From the NCBI GenBank assembly GCA_025024175.1, contig QCXZ01000064.1, positions 2,790,001-2,854,000 on the forward strand: a stretch of 64,000 nt of DNA, read 5' to 3'. Position numbers and translations under genes: made by a program. The stretch's first letter is position 1; every line of letters begins with the position of its first letter. Source of the stretch: Rhyzopertha dominica (taxonomy: Eukaryota; Arthropoda; Insecta; Coleoptera; Bostrichidae). Positions 43,640 through 54,557 of this stretch are shown piece after piece. Under the pieces are notes generated by a model, which saw only the letters and a program-made list of their open reading frames with translations, did no database searches and had not been told where the DNA came from.

Positions 43640-44065
43640 GTGAAAGTTGTTATCAGGAGCATTGTTAATGAAATTCTTCACATTGTCCATTGATAACACT
43701 TTTGACTTTTTTGCGACATAATCGTCATATTGATGTTTAAGATATGCCAGCAATTTTTTATAAGCAGAAATGTCCACGTTTTCGTTTAACTGTATTAGTG
43801 CTTTGTAGTATTGAATACTGAGACCAGAATGTTGAAGCTTTAACAGTTTTCACCTGCAAGAATTTTTAAAATTTGTTCTTGTAATGAATTTCATAAATAA
43901 AACAAACCTCGTCACACAAGTACTTAATTAGAATGTTTTCATATTCTCCTTGCATATTTTTTGTATTTTTTCCAGAGACTAAACTGTTGGTAAACTTTCT
44001 CGTACTTTGCTTTAGACTTTGTTGTAGGTAACAAACTTGATTCTGCTTCTTATTCTGCTTCACTT
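43640..44065 (-). pseudogene. Crypton-type tyrosine recombinase remnant
   Basis: On the minus strand, over two to three frames: LPTTKSKAKYEKVYQQFSLW (core-binding domain start), KASTFWSQYSILQSTNTVK, YKKLLAYLKHQYDDYVAKKS and KVLSMDNVKNFINNAPDNNF. This follows the N-terminal order of insect Crypton-like tyrosine recombinases, whose catalytic R-H-R-Y half would come next but is absent. A sequence resembling a small intron (GAG|GTTTG to TTGCAG|GTG) separates the first two parts. It is truncated and dead. Confidence 0.6.
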
Positions 44066-44602
44066 GATTGATTCATTTTGCAGTTTGCAGGAAAGCTTGA
44101 TCACAAATTTTTATTTATTATTGTGATGTTTTGTTTCTATGTCGACAAATCTACCCAAACTTGACACAAGTTACCATGAGAACAGGAACAACAATTTATT
44201 TTTAAAATTATCCTAAATTTCGGGATCTACACGAAAAAATACGTGTTTCACGCGTAAGAAAAGTGGGTTTTCTTGTAAAACAATCTACTATTTATAGCAC
44301 ATGTTAAAGTTCAAGGTCAAAGGTCAAGGAATTTCTAAGACTCTATAATATTTTAACATTAAGAGTAGTTAAAGAAATCTATTTTTTATTGCAATTTTAA
44401 TTATCATTTTGAATTTTTGAATATTTTTTCGATATCTCGTTGAAATAATGAAAGCGTGTGATCTTTCTTAGCTCTGGTCTCTGGTGCTAGATTATTATGA
44501 CCGATTTTAGACCATACGCTTGAGATGTTTATAATAACTATATAAAGCTGATAGAGTAGTATTTAAAGTAGGTTTGAAAAATAGTACACACATGGTTGTC
44601 AT

Positions 44603-45830
44603 CATGCGCGTACCCTGCTTTTGGTCTGTGAGGGGGGGGGGCAAAGCGGGAATGGCCAACATAAATAGAAATAATAAATGTTTATAAGATATAGGTACTT
44701 AAGTAATGAATGAAGTATTTATTCCACGAAGATTATTACTGCAAGGCGACTTAACACATATTCTGTGAAATAAAGACCCAAATTATTTATATGTGTTCTA
44801 TATGTACACTGATAATACAAAGCCCCTTTATTACTCATTCCGTTATTGATAAACTCAATTAGGTGAGGCGTCCGTGATCCACATAATGTATAATGATACC
44901 ATACGAAGTACCAAAGAAACATAAATTTCACCTTAAAAGTTCTACTAATAGGACGATTTCTGATTCAAAATTAACACATCAAAGACTAATGCATTAACCG
45001 ATGCGCTCTTAGTACAGTTTCAACTTTTCACACCAGAAGCTTTAGAAATTCAAGCTGGGAATTCATATGTATAGGTGCTAAAGATACAATTGCAGTAATT
45101 TTTACTCCCCAGGAGAAGAGACTCGATGGATAACTAACATTATTAAAACTCAGAGTGACAAATGCCTCAGCATTGTGCGTCAAGCCAACCTTCTTAGATC
45201 GCCAGTGCATTGCTCTCAAAAATTAACCGACTACTTAATATTTTAAAGAAATTAAGCTTCATTTAAATAAACTGAAATATATTTAATTGCATTTTTAACA
45301 ACACACCGGGTTTTAATTCGTGCTGTTAATGCTTTTACTGGATTCCTGAAACATATATTAAATAAATTGACTTTCATACACGTGAGTTTGGATGGATTTT
45401 TAGTTTTTTTTTGTATTAATTGTTAAAATATAATGTGAATTTAGAAATTTGGTAAAAAAAATCGTGTTATGACTCATCCTGACCAAGACAGTCTTTTAAA
45501 GCTATATCCGCCCTAAGACAACGATTTGTAACAACAAGAATGTTGCAGTTACAGTGTCAAAACGCACATGGCATCGATTAAGCTTGGAAACCGTTTGACA
45601 ACGACTTATTAGAGAAGGTCATTTGCAAGGGTCAAATATGACTTCTGGATGATAATTGTGAAATACAATTGCCTATAAATTTTACTTTATTTACAATTTT
45701 GTAAATAAGACAATTTTTAATTAATTAGCCAGCTAAATGTATGGGAAATTGGAAGGACCCAGATTGGACAACCAGGCCCAGGGGGGAAGCCCCCCTCACC
45801 CCCCTCGCCCCTTCTCTCGGTACGCCCATG
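44603..45830. mobile_element. Non-autonomous element with CATG-CGTAC ends, 1228 bp, 8-bp duplication
   Basis: The left end CATGCGCGTACC and right end GGTACGCCCATG are inverted. Both are followed inward by G/C homopolymer-rich stretches and flanked by the identical 8-bp repeat GTTGTCAT (44595-44602 and 45831-45838). Subterminal parts match, in inverse orientation, the element at 62719-63227 (for example CGTTGTCAAACGGTTTCCAAGCTT). No transposase is present. The 8-bp duplication suggests the hAT superfamily. Confidence 0.75.
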
Positions 45831-45838
45831 GTTGTCAT

Positions 45839-47052
45839 AATAGACATAAAGTGGTTATAAAAAACAAACTGTTCGTAATACAGGTACTTGGTTCTACGCT
45901 CTTCAGGAGATAAATACATTTTTCAAATTCGGCAGGAAACCATGACGTTGTTTACTGTAAACAAATCCCTGCACACAAACATACGAATTTGAAGGAATGT
46001 GTTTTGATATCCTGCTTTAGAACAACGCCGGAGGGTCCCAACCCATTATAGTATCGAATAACTTCAGAATTTGGTGTACAAAACCGTTGCTCAACTAGCT
46101 AATGAGCAACCCCAGTTAATTAAAGCTTCACCTATTTGCAATAGCGCTTTATTGATCGGTAAAAGCCCAATAGCGCTCGGCTACAGACGGTTTCTTACGC
46201 TGCTTTGAACACTACTCGCCACGACTTTGTTCAAATTTGCCCCGTTAGTTCGGTGGTCAGTTGTTAACAGCCCGACTCTCGTTAAACTGTCTGTTCAAAA
46301 GGAAAATCCGTGCGAGATGCAACCGTAGCCCTCAAAGAGGATTTGGAGAATATTCCCGCCTTTTCCATTTGCCACCGAATAAGGAGTGCGTGACAATCTT
46401 TATAAATAGGATTTCCTCTACAGTGCATAAGAGCAGGGTTCACGTGTGCCGTCGTTTTCTATAAAAATTCAATTCACATCCAATTTTGCTACTTTCGACG
46501 TACAATATAGCCCTGTAAATGGGGACACAGTAAAGACCAATCTCTGGGAAATATCCCAGGAGTTGTATCCCCAACGATCTAATATTTTTTAGTTAGATTT
46601 GACATTTTTTTTCATTTCATTTTAAAAGACACTAACTCCTACCTTCTGAATGCGTTAAACTATCTGTAAAGTGATATAATTTTGAAGGGAATTTCAAAAT
46701 TGCTCTACAGTTTTAAGTAGAACGAGGGGTTATTGCACATTACATGAAAAAGAATTTTTAGAGGCGTACCTCTAGACTTATGAAAAACGTTGAATTTGTT
46801 CGAGGTGATCTATATCTAAAATTAACTCTTCCATAGATGTCTACGTTTGTCTGAAAATAGTGATATCTGTATGGATTACGCATTATCAATATGACATTTA
46901 TCAGTAAATACGCGTGCACACATGATGCTTCCCTAAACTTATCAACAGTCGTTTAAAAGCTATAAGTTTGTACCAATGTATTTTTAAAGACAGCTAAATC
47001 TGGATAGATAGAGTTTTTTGTTGTTCTTCTGTTATAGTGGTTATGTAGTATA
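45839..47052. other. No gene seen
   Basis: Non-coding, with no recognisable motif beyond short inverted words such as GGGAAATATCCC near 46547. Confidence 0.45.
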
Positions 47053-48730
47053 CAGGGTGATTTTTTGAAAAATTAACATTTTAAATAACTTTAAATAGAG
47101 GAAAAATTTAAAATTTTGCAAAAACAGGTAAACTTTTGTTTGCAGGGGGACAACTTTTGAGATAAGTTTTTAATGGATAGCGCTTACCCTCTTAGCGGGG
47201 TAGATACCCCTTCAAAAATTTTAAATGAAACTACCCATCTTATGATACATCATTTAAAAGCTTATTACACAAGGAGTCTTGCCATGTAATTAGTTTTACC
47301 ATTTTTTACCCATTGACGGGGTAGTGGGTCAAAAAGTGCATTGTAGCAAGTGGCTTATAAAATGGAATATTTTTGACTTTTTTTAACAAAATTTATTGTC
47401 TTGCAGTTACAATAAAAATTGTCCTTACTTAAGCCTAAAAAAACTTGTTAAAAAATAATTGTTACACCTAAGCAACTTTGTGTTTCCAATTTTTTGTTTC
47501 AACTTTTTGGCTACTTCTTTGGCACGACCATCTTTTTGTTCACATTCCTTTTTATAAATCGCGTGAAATTTTAAAGTGGGAGTCCAAGTGATAATGGTTT
47601 ATTCAACTGCCGAAAGGGTAGAAATAATTTTTATTTACGGTGCTGAGCATAGCTGTGCTCGTGCGTCAGCAAGGGTGTTTAACGAACGGCACCCCGATAA
47701 AAATGTTGACGCTAGGTACATTCTCGAACTCGTGCAGAAATTTCAAGACACTGGATCTGTAGTAAACAAAAAAAGGACAGGGAATAGAGTCGTTGATGAA
47801 ATGGCCCAACTTGAAGTACTTGGTCATTTTGCAATGGATCCAACTAGCTCTTTGCGTAACATTTCTACAGCCACTGGACTTTCTTATTCATCTGTAAGGA
47901 AAGTTACAAAACTGCATAAATTCCATCCCTATAAGATGAAAACTCTCCAGGAACTCGGCGAAGATGACTTCGATAGAAGACTGCAATTTAGCGAAATTAT
48001 GACAGAAAAGATTATAGTAAATCCAAATCTAATAAAAAATATCTGCTTCAGTGATGAATGCACATTTTTTTTGAATGGCTCTGTAAATAAACATAACGTC
48101 AGGTACTGGAGTGACGAAAATCCTTATATTTTTCGAGAAGGTCATACACAAGTTCCTCAGAAGCTGAACGTCTGGGCTGGAATACTTGGCAACGCAATTG
48201 TAGGTCCAATTTTCATTGATGGGACGCTAAATGGGGGAATGTATTTAGAATTATTTGATAACGTTATTGATCCTTTAATCACAGAGCAATTAGAAAACCA
48301 ACGTGACCCTGAAGGAAATCCAATGTTGGATGTATACGAATTGTTTTACCAACATGATGGAGCCCCACCGCATTACGCCATTAATGTGCGAAATTGGTTA
48401 AATCATAGATTTCCTCTTCACTGGATTGGTAGGCGTGGAACAATTGAATGGCCGCCACGATCACCCGATTTGACTGCTTTAGATTTCTTTCTATGGGGTC
48501 ATTTAAAATCTGTAGTTTACAAAACACAACCTACTGGCTTGGACGATCTGCGAGAAAGAATTATTAACGAGTGCAGGAGGATTCCACCTGAAACTTTCCG
48601 AAAAGTGCAGCAGGAGTTCGAGAATCGTCTGTATTGTTGTATGGAAAGAGGTGGTGCACATTTTGAGAATCTATTGTAAGGTTTGAATTTCTATGGTTTT
48701 GTTCACACTGTTTTTGGAGTTACAAATAAA
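47053..48730 (+). mobile_element. DD41D mariner with intact gene; right end not found
   Basis: The left end CAGGGTGATTTTTTGAAAAA follows a TA at 47051-47052. About 540 bp of AT-rich leader precedes the transposase. Downstream I could not find the inverse CACCCTG end before the hairpins at 49.7 kb, so the copy seems 3'-truncated or its end has diverged. The right boundary given is approximate. Confidence 0.65.
47594..48679 (+). CDS. Intact DD41D mariner transposase, 361 aa
   Basis: I place the start at the ATG at 47594 (MVYSTAERVEIIFIYGAEHS); the upstream in-frame GTG at 47576 is less likely. The protein has an N-terminal helix-turn-helix (about 1-60), a second one (about 90-115, ISTATGLSYSSVRKV), then the catalytic domain with D154 in CFSDECTF, D255 in YQHDGAPPHYA and D297 in PDLTALDFFLWGHL. 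There are 41 residues between the last two, so it is a DD41D enzyme. The C-terminus FENRLYCCMERGGAHFENLL is the usual G-x-H-F-E-x-L-L ending. No stop or frameshift is present. It acts on TA-flanked inverted ends in the nucleus. Confidence 0.93.
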   Translation: MVYSTAERVEIIFIYGAEHSCARASARVFNERHPDKNVDARYILELVQKFQDTGSVVNKKRTGNRVVDEMAQLEVLGHFAMDPTSSLRNISTATGLSYSSVRKVTKLHKFHPYKMKTLQELGEDDFDRRLQFSEIMTEKIIVNPNLIKNICFSDECTFFLNGSVNKHNVRYWSDENPYIFREGHTQVPQKLNVWAGILGNAIVGPIFIDGTLNGGMYLELFDNVIDPLITEQLENQRDPEGNPMLDVYELFYQHDGAPPHYAINVRNWLNHRFPLHWIGRRGTIEWPPRSPDLTALDFFLWGHLKSVVYKTQPTGLDDLRERIINECRRIPPETFRKVQQEFENRLYCCMERGGAHFENLL

Positions 48731-49706
48731 TAATTTATCTTTTTCGTGGACATGGACTTTCTAAAAAATTACATGATAAATACTTTAATGTTGACAATTG
48801 TGGAATAATAACAAGAGATGATATGAAATGTAATATGGGTCAAGTAATTTGTTAAGTAAAGTATTTCATAGTACAAAACGTATAAGGTTATAGACATAAA
48901 ACAATTCAAAAAGCATTTAGATAGAAAGCCAAAAGACACGAAAAAAAAACCGATAGTTTTCTTTATTTAAAAGGAGTTTGAATAAAAATTGAAAATGTTT
49001 TGAGGCGACATAACATTAGAACAGCATATAAGGCAGGAAACAAAATTGTCTCACTTTTGAAAATTCCAAATAATGTGCATGAAACGTTTAAAATAACTAA
49101 CATATTTAAGTTAATAGGGATTAATACTTTGAAAACTAATTGCTCTTCGGTTAAGCTTATACAACAGCGGAGAAGTATTCCAAAGAAATTAACCGCTATC
49201 CGTCATTAAATGATGTCATACCGTCGGCGTCGCGACGGACTACGGGATACCTGCCAACACACGCGGTTGTAGTATAGCGTGTGGCGTCATTCATGCATGA
49301 GGTGGTCTGACGCCCGGCGTCTATCTGGCACTACATCTACTATGAAGATTGAATTTACCGTTCATTCTGTTGCAGACCTTACACAACACGTCCTGAACGC
49401 TAAGAAATAAATACGATCTTTTGCTGTTTATGAATAGACCAGAAAAATTTTTTTTTTGTAATGAATATCTTACTAAGTAAATGAATTGAATTAGTTTGCG
49501 AACAGTTAAGAACAGAATGACTACGTTTTTTTTTATAATTTACGACTAAAATCAGATGCTGAAGGTAGTCGCTCTACAAATTGCAAAAGCAATCCACAGA
49601 GTTGCAAGTTCATGCTTAGGAAAAATAAGGAAGTATTCTTCAAGAATATCTTAAACTTAATGGCTATAATTAAAAGTAATAGATATATTAAATAATAAAA
49701 TGCATG
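48731..49706. other. No gene seen; GC-rich patch at 49215-49330
   Basis: AT-rich and non-coding except for a short GC-rich patch with palindromic words (TCATGCATGA near 49291). Confidence 0.4.
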
Positions 49707-49808
49707 TCTATGCTGTGCTGTCTACACCTCAACTGCAGATAGATCTATTTCGCTGTTATTACAGCTCATCAGTGCAGTTTAGGTCTAGTGTAGACAGCAC
49801 GGCATAGA
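49707..49808. ncRNA. Hairpin of pre-miRNA size and shape
   Basis: Arms 49707-49737 and 49773-49808 pair through 21 positions (TCTATGCTGTGCTGTCTACAC, one becoming G-U in RNA), then a small bulge, then a second helix around AACTGCA/TGCAGTT, with a loop of about 35 nt. A hairpin of about 100 nt with a long lower stem and one asymmetric bulge is what a microRNA precursor looks like. Either strand could be transcribed. I cannot match it to a known miRNA; a small foldback element is the alternative. Confidence 0.4.
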
Positions 49809-49849
49809 ACTGGTTTTGCTTATATACCAAAGCAATGGTATGATGTAAG

Positions 49850-49928
49850 TAAGAATTTAGGATGGCAATGCCATCTGTCATCATGTCAGTGTAATGCTGA
49901 CAGATGGCATTGCCATCCTAAATTCTTA
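49850..49928. repeat. Perfect 31-bp inverted repeat with 17-nt loop
   Basis: 49850-49880 and 49898-49928 are exact reverse complements (TAAGAATTTAGGATGGCAAT...), 31 of 31. The arms contain a second-order near-palindrome, GATGGCAATGCCATC. It lies 41 bp from the other hairpin. Perfect pairing suggests recent origin or conversion; in RNA it would be a Dicer-type duplex. Confidence 0.8.
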
Positions 49929-52900
49929 TTTATATTAAAGAATAGTATATAAATTGATGCACTCGCTGCGAAAAATGTAGTTTTGTTAGCATAACGGTTA
50001 AATAAAAGAGAAATATTCATTTTACTAGATTTCTCGAACTGAATTTAGCTGTATACAATACATTTCGCAAATAGGATTTTTTCAGAAATTAATCACAGTG
50101 CTATTTTGTGCATTCAACCCGTTTCTTCTACAAATACGACACTGGCTGTTAAAAAGCGGATATCGCGTGCTTTAGGGAGTTAGGTGAATCACCGTCACTA
50201 TTTTGCTCCCCGTTGTTGTAATTTGTGGGAATATTTTTGCTGGGGTGTGGGTTCCCCTACGTTAACCTTGTACGGTGTATCAATGGCAACAGACCAAGTT
50301 TGAACTTGAAAGAAGGTATGGCCAGTTAGTAATAAGAGGGAAGGTTTATCCTTTTGAGGCTTCATTTTTACGCGTACACGGGTCGTACCTTACAGAAAGT
50401 CTGTACTTTGTGATATCAAAATTACTATTAGATTATGTACTAGCGTATTAAATACAATAGATCATTGCAAAATCTTGAAATTATTTCACTAAATATATAA
50501 TATTGTAGGTGGTGTTCTTTAAAGCGTAAAACCCTGGCACCCTAACCAAAGGACAAGCAAGGAGAATGACCGAATTCGGAGCTGAGATTTTCTTTAAAGA
50601 ATATTGATCTTAATATTCAATCACCTGCAATCGTATCCACTAACTTTGTGTCCATTCTACTTTGCACAATAATGACACTTTTTCTGTTTATCTCATCATT
50701 TTATATAAACAGTGATTCATTAGAAAACAGCATGTTTTCTATGGTCAAACACATCAGGTCTAGTACATCCATTTTCTATAAGGATAGTCTTGACTCAATT
50801 CCCGGAAGAAAATTTCTTGTCTTTGAGAATTCTTATTTCTACTGCTGAAGATTGACCAACCAGCTGCTTGGTGGGAGTGCCATTAGCGTTTTTTTAACAG
50901 GCAGCAGTACATAAATAATAACTAGAACTATTTCTAAATTAATAAACATATATGTCATTTACAAAATTTAGTAGCTGCAATTTTAAATATATTAGGTAGA
51001 TCAGGCGTATAGGAATTAGGTTTAAAGAGCATATAGCCCATTTCAAGTTTAGGAACTTCGATAAATCAAGTGTTGCCCAACATAGTTAAGCACTGTAAAA
51101 CTTCTAAAAATCTAAAACTAGTAAATTAAGTTTCTAACAACAAGAAACTCAGCGTGTTTGAAAGCATCTTTATTAACGAAAGAATGAATTTAAATTCAGT
51201 GTTTGAAATAGTCAGATTAAGGAATAAATCAAACGCAAAATTCGTGAAATATGAATAATGATGTTTTGTTGATCAGACTCTTACTAGCAATGAAAATGTG
51301 ATGGCACAGTGTATAACCAATCGAGATTGTTCGTATTTAACGGACGCAATGCCTGGTGGCCGGGTGACGCTATTTCTTTCAACAGTACAATTATGCACAG
51401 GTTATACCGATTACAAGGGTGTGAGCTAAGCCCCTGCTCTAAGTGAGTCACCGACAGACGCCAAGCGTCGCGCTTGCCGACGCCACCACATCAGGCGCCA
51501 GGTAAATCGAACAAGAAGGGTACGAATCGGCGACAAATAAAGCTGGTCATTGTCCAAACAAAATTATTAATAAACACAAGCCCAATCCGTCTCAATTCCT
51601 TAAATTGAATTATATTTAGTAATACGTGTATAGAAAATCGAGATATAAAAATTGAATCTGTCTTAATGAGTTAGCTTGAATGCAACGATAAGAAAGCAAA
51701 ACTTACATCAAATCAACGATCACTAGCTGTTTAGTTTAATTAAGACAAAATTCAATTTACACAAGAAATAAATGAGCTAAATTTGAAAATTTTGGATGCC
51801 ACTAAATCATTTTTCTAATATTCGGAGGAAACAAATATCATGTCAACTAAATTTTCACTGATCAATATCTGTACTTTGCTAAATTACCAGTAACAACTTC
51901 TGCACTAGATTGTTCAAATAATAGTAGCAGAAAGACAATGAATACTAACAAAACAGAATACAATAATTTTTTTACATTTTCCATTCTTGTGGAAAAGCAA
52001 TTTAGTAGTGTAAACTAATTAAATCAGAAAATTTTTAGTCCAGTCAAAATCTATCTATCTAGCGAGAAGAAGAACAAAGGGAAGAAAGCATTGAATTAGT
52101 ATTTTGAAAATTACCAACTACCTCATAGGCATTGCGGAAATATGTGTATATTATGTATTGCGTCTTTGGAATGAAGTCATGGGAAAGCAGTATAACAATT
52201 TTTATCGAGACAATTGCGTTGTCTACAACTTTTGTCTTACCTTTTTATGATAACATTTAATTCAATATAGCCCTTACAGGTTTTGAAAAAGCGTTTGACT
52301 CTGTCAATAGAGAAACGTATGGGTTATAATGTTCATAGATATGCAGACACGTAGGTGTCTATTTTAAATGAACTACGTTAACATTCTTATGAATTTTATT
52401 GCTGCATTTGGTAAAACCGTAGAATATATGGACAGCTGCGCCAAAAGACATGTGTGACGAATCAGATCTAGTTAACACTGACCATTGTGCAAACAGAAAA
52501 CAATATCCGGAGTTTGCCGACTGTTTTACCGGTTCGGTTGACAAACCGTATTAACTTACACCGTAACAGAAGAGTACGATTAATTTCATACGATGGAGTA
52601 ACTGGCGATGGGGGTGGAAACCACGATAAACGCTCGTTCTTACATAATAAGCCCTTCAGTACCCACGTTGCCTAACTCAATCCAGCTGTAAAATGATTTC
52701 ATTTATATTCAAAGTAATTATTCGAAAATTGGCTGCTGAAGTGCTTATAAAGTCGTTGCAACACATTTTTTACCCTCATCGACGCTGTGATGCACAGATT
52801 GCCAATATACATATTTTAAGGCACCCCAAATGCTTGTAGGCGGTCACCCTCTAGAAAATAATAGCTAGGTAGCAAGAGTGTTCTAACTTGATCATTTTAA

Positions 52901-53044
52901 AATGTTTTGTAAATGTTAGCGCAGCTTCTCCTTAGTTTCTCTAAATTTGCAGACACAAAACTACTTTTGGTTTGAAGGCTTCCGTGGTTGTTATCGATGA
53001 CATGTTGTTTTCCGGGCTGGTTCCCACGTTGGTTATTTGACCTT
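49929..53044. other. No gene seen over about 3.1 kb
   Basis: Only chance ORFs under 70 codons. A locally GC-rich patch lies at 51340-51530. No transposon ends recognised. Confidence 0.4.
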
Positions 53045-53078
53045 GACGTTTCGACACTCATGTCGGTGTCTTCCTCAG
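53045..53078 (-). ncRNA. Hammerhead-ribozyme-like motif of a Penelope-like element
   Basis: On the minus strand: CTGAGGA (53078-53072), one extra A, stem II GACAC / loop / GTGTC (53070-53066 and 53057-53053), GAAAC (53052-53048) and the triplet GTC (53047-53045). This is the CUGANGA, stem II, GAAAC, GUC order of a minimal hammerhead with an almost absent stem III, as described for Penelope-like retroelements. It lies just downstream of the endonuclease on the same strand, where such motifs occur. The extra A between the core and stem II departs from the strict consensus. Confidence 0.65.
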
Positions 53079-53102
53079 AAGTAGCTCTGAAACTAAAGTG
53101 TC

Positions 53103-53797
53103 CTAGTCCGCTCGGGTATTTATACTCGTTCGGTTCACTGATGCGTGGGCGTTGTTACCCATGACCGGTTTCCAGATTCCAGGTAGTTCGATGCCTCGGT
53201 CTTGGTTATAATTGTGCGGATTCTTCTGTATTTCGATGGCTTCCTTGTACAGTCTCGGCCAGAATCTCGCCTCCCTCGACAGCATTTGTGCTTCATCGAA
53301 TTTGATGATGTGGCCAGTCTCCATTCGATGTTCTGCTACAGCCGAACTATCACCTTGCCGGTCTCTGGTGTCCCTCATGTGCTCCTTGATTCGCGTGCTG
53401 ATGTGCCTTCCGGTTTGGCCGATGTAAACCTTCCCACAGCTGCATGGGATGCTGTACACACCTTGTGTTTGTAGCTCCCCGGTCGTCGAACGATATTTCG
53501 GAAAGGCGTTAGCTATCTTTCCCGGGGCGGTGAAGATGGTGTTTATATGATGTCTTCTCAGCAGCCGTCCGATCTTATCTGTACATCCATTGACGTAGGG
53601 CAGGTATGCTGCAGCGATGTGCTCTTCTGGTTCCTTCCTCCATGGTTGCTTGTTGATAGCCTTCTCAATCTATGCCTTGGGGTATCCGTTCTTCTGTAGT
53701 GCTCTGCGTAGATGTTCTAATTCCTCTTCTAGGTGGTCTGGTTCGCTGACTAGCTTCGCTCGCTGTATCAGCGTGTTGATGACTCCTTGTTCGGCAA
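53103..53797 (-). pseudogene. Penelope-like element C-terminus with GIY-YIG endonuclease
   Basis: From 53797 the frame reads EQGVINTLIQRAKLVSEPDH (after the RT thumb), GRLLRRHHINTIFTAPGKIA, then the nuclease VYSIPCSCGKVYIGQTGRHI with STRIKEH, ending at 53103 (about 230 codons). One TAG (in NGYPKA-stop-IEKAI) is the only break. The whole RT is missing on the right, so it is a 5'-truncated copy, the usual product of incomplete reverse transcription. It is clearly a different lineage from the Penelope fragments at 2.6 and 5.5 kb. Confidence 0.88.
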
Positions 53798-54555
53798 TTG
53801 GCCAACTAAATTATAGATACTTTTTTGGATTTCGATTTTACAGGCCATGTTACAAGAGTTTTCTGATGACATCTGTCAATATTTATGATTATAAGGCTTA
53901 CTCGAACAAATGCCAGACAATGGTAACTAGATTGAATGTTTTGGAAATGATGGAAATTAGCTAAGAAAGTTGCCTCAAAACTTCATATTACATACGTTAG
54001 TGCTAAAACATTATAAAACAAAGTCTTCCGCTGCGTCTGTCCGTTTGTTGGCAATAAACTCAAAAGCTACTGAACGAATTTTCATGCGTTTTCACCAATA
54101 GCAGAGTGATTCACAAGGAAGGTTTAGGTGTATAATAGGTCAAGGTTTTGTTTAAAGTAGTTGAAATATAACTATAATTGTTGGAAGTGTCGGAAAAAGT
54201 CAAGCCGTCTGGGAGCTTTCACCGAAAATGCTGCGTAATCCCTTTGAGATATAAAAAACAATGCATGGTGGGATATTCCTCTTTTATAGTTCTGCAAAAA
54301 GTCCGGGATGGCATATACCTTTCAAGGATGGATTATTATACCCATTCTGTTCTTTAAAGAATGGTCACGTACATTTAGTAGTTAGTTACCTTAAGCATTT
54401 CATGCATATTATTATAATCTATTAAACCATATAATTTAAATGAATATCTTGAGAGTTATCGCAAAAAATTAACCTGCGCGAAAATAAATTCAAGCGCGTT
54501 TCTCACACCGATGATGGGACTTGCTTGATGTGATCACATTCGCCCACTGTCTCTA
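53798..54555. other. No gene seen
   Basis: Non-coding interval between the Penelope remnant and mariner copy C. Confidence 0.45.
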
Positions 54556-54557
54556 TA

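Noticed and set aside
51340..51530. Possible structured RNA or tRNA in a GC-richer patch
   Set aside because: No A-box/B-box pair or cloverleaf could be drawn.
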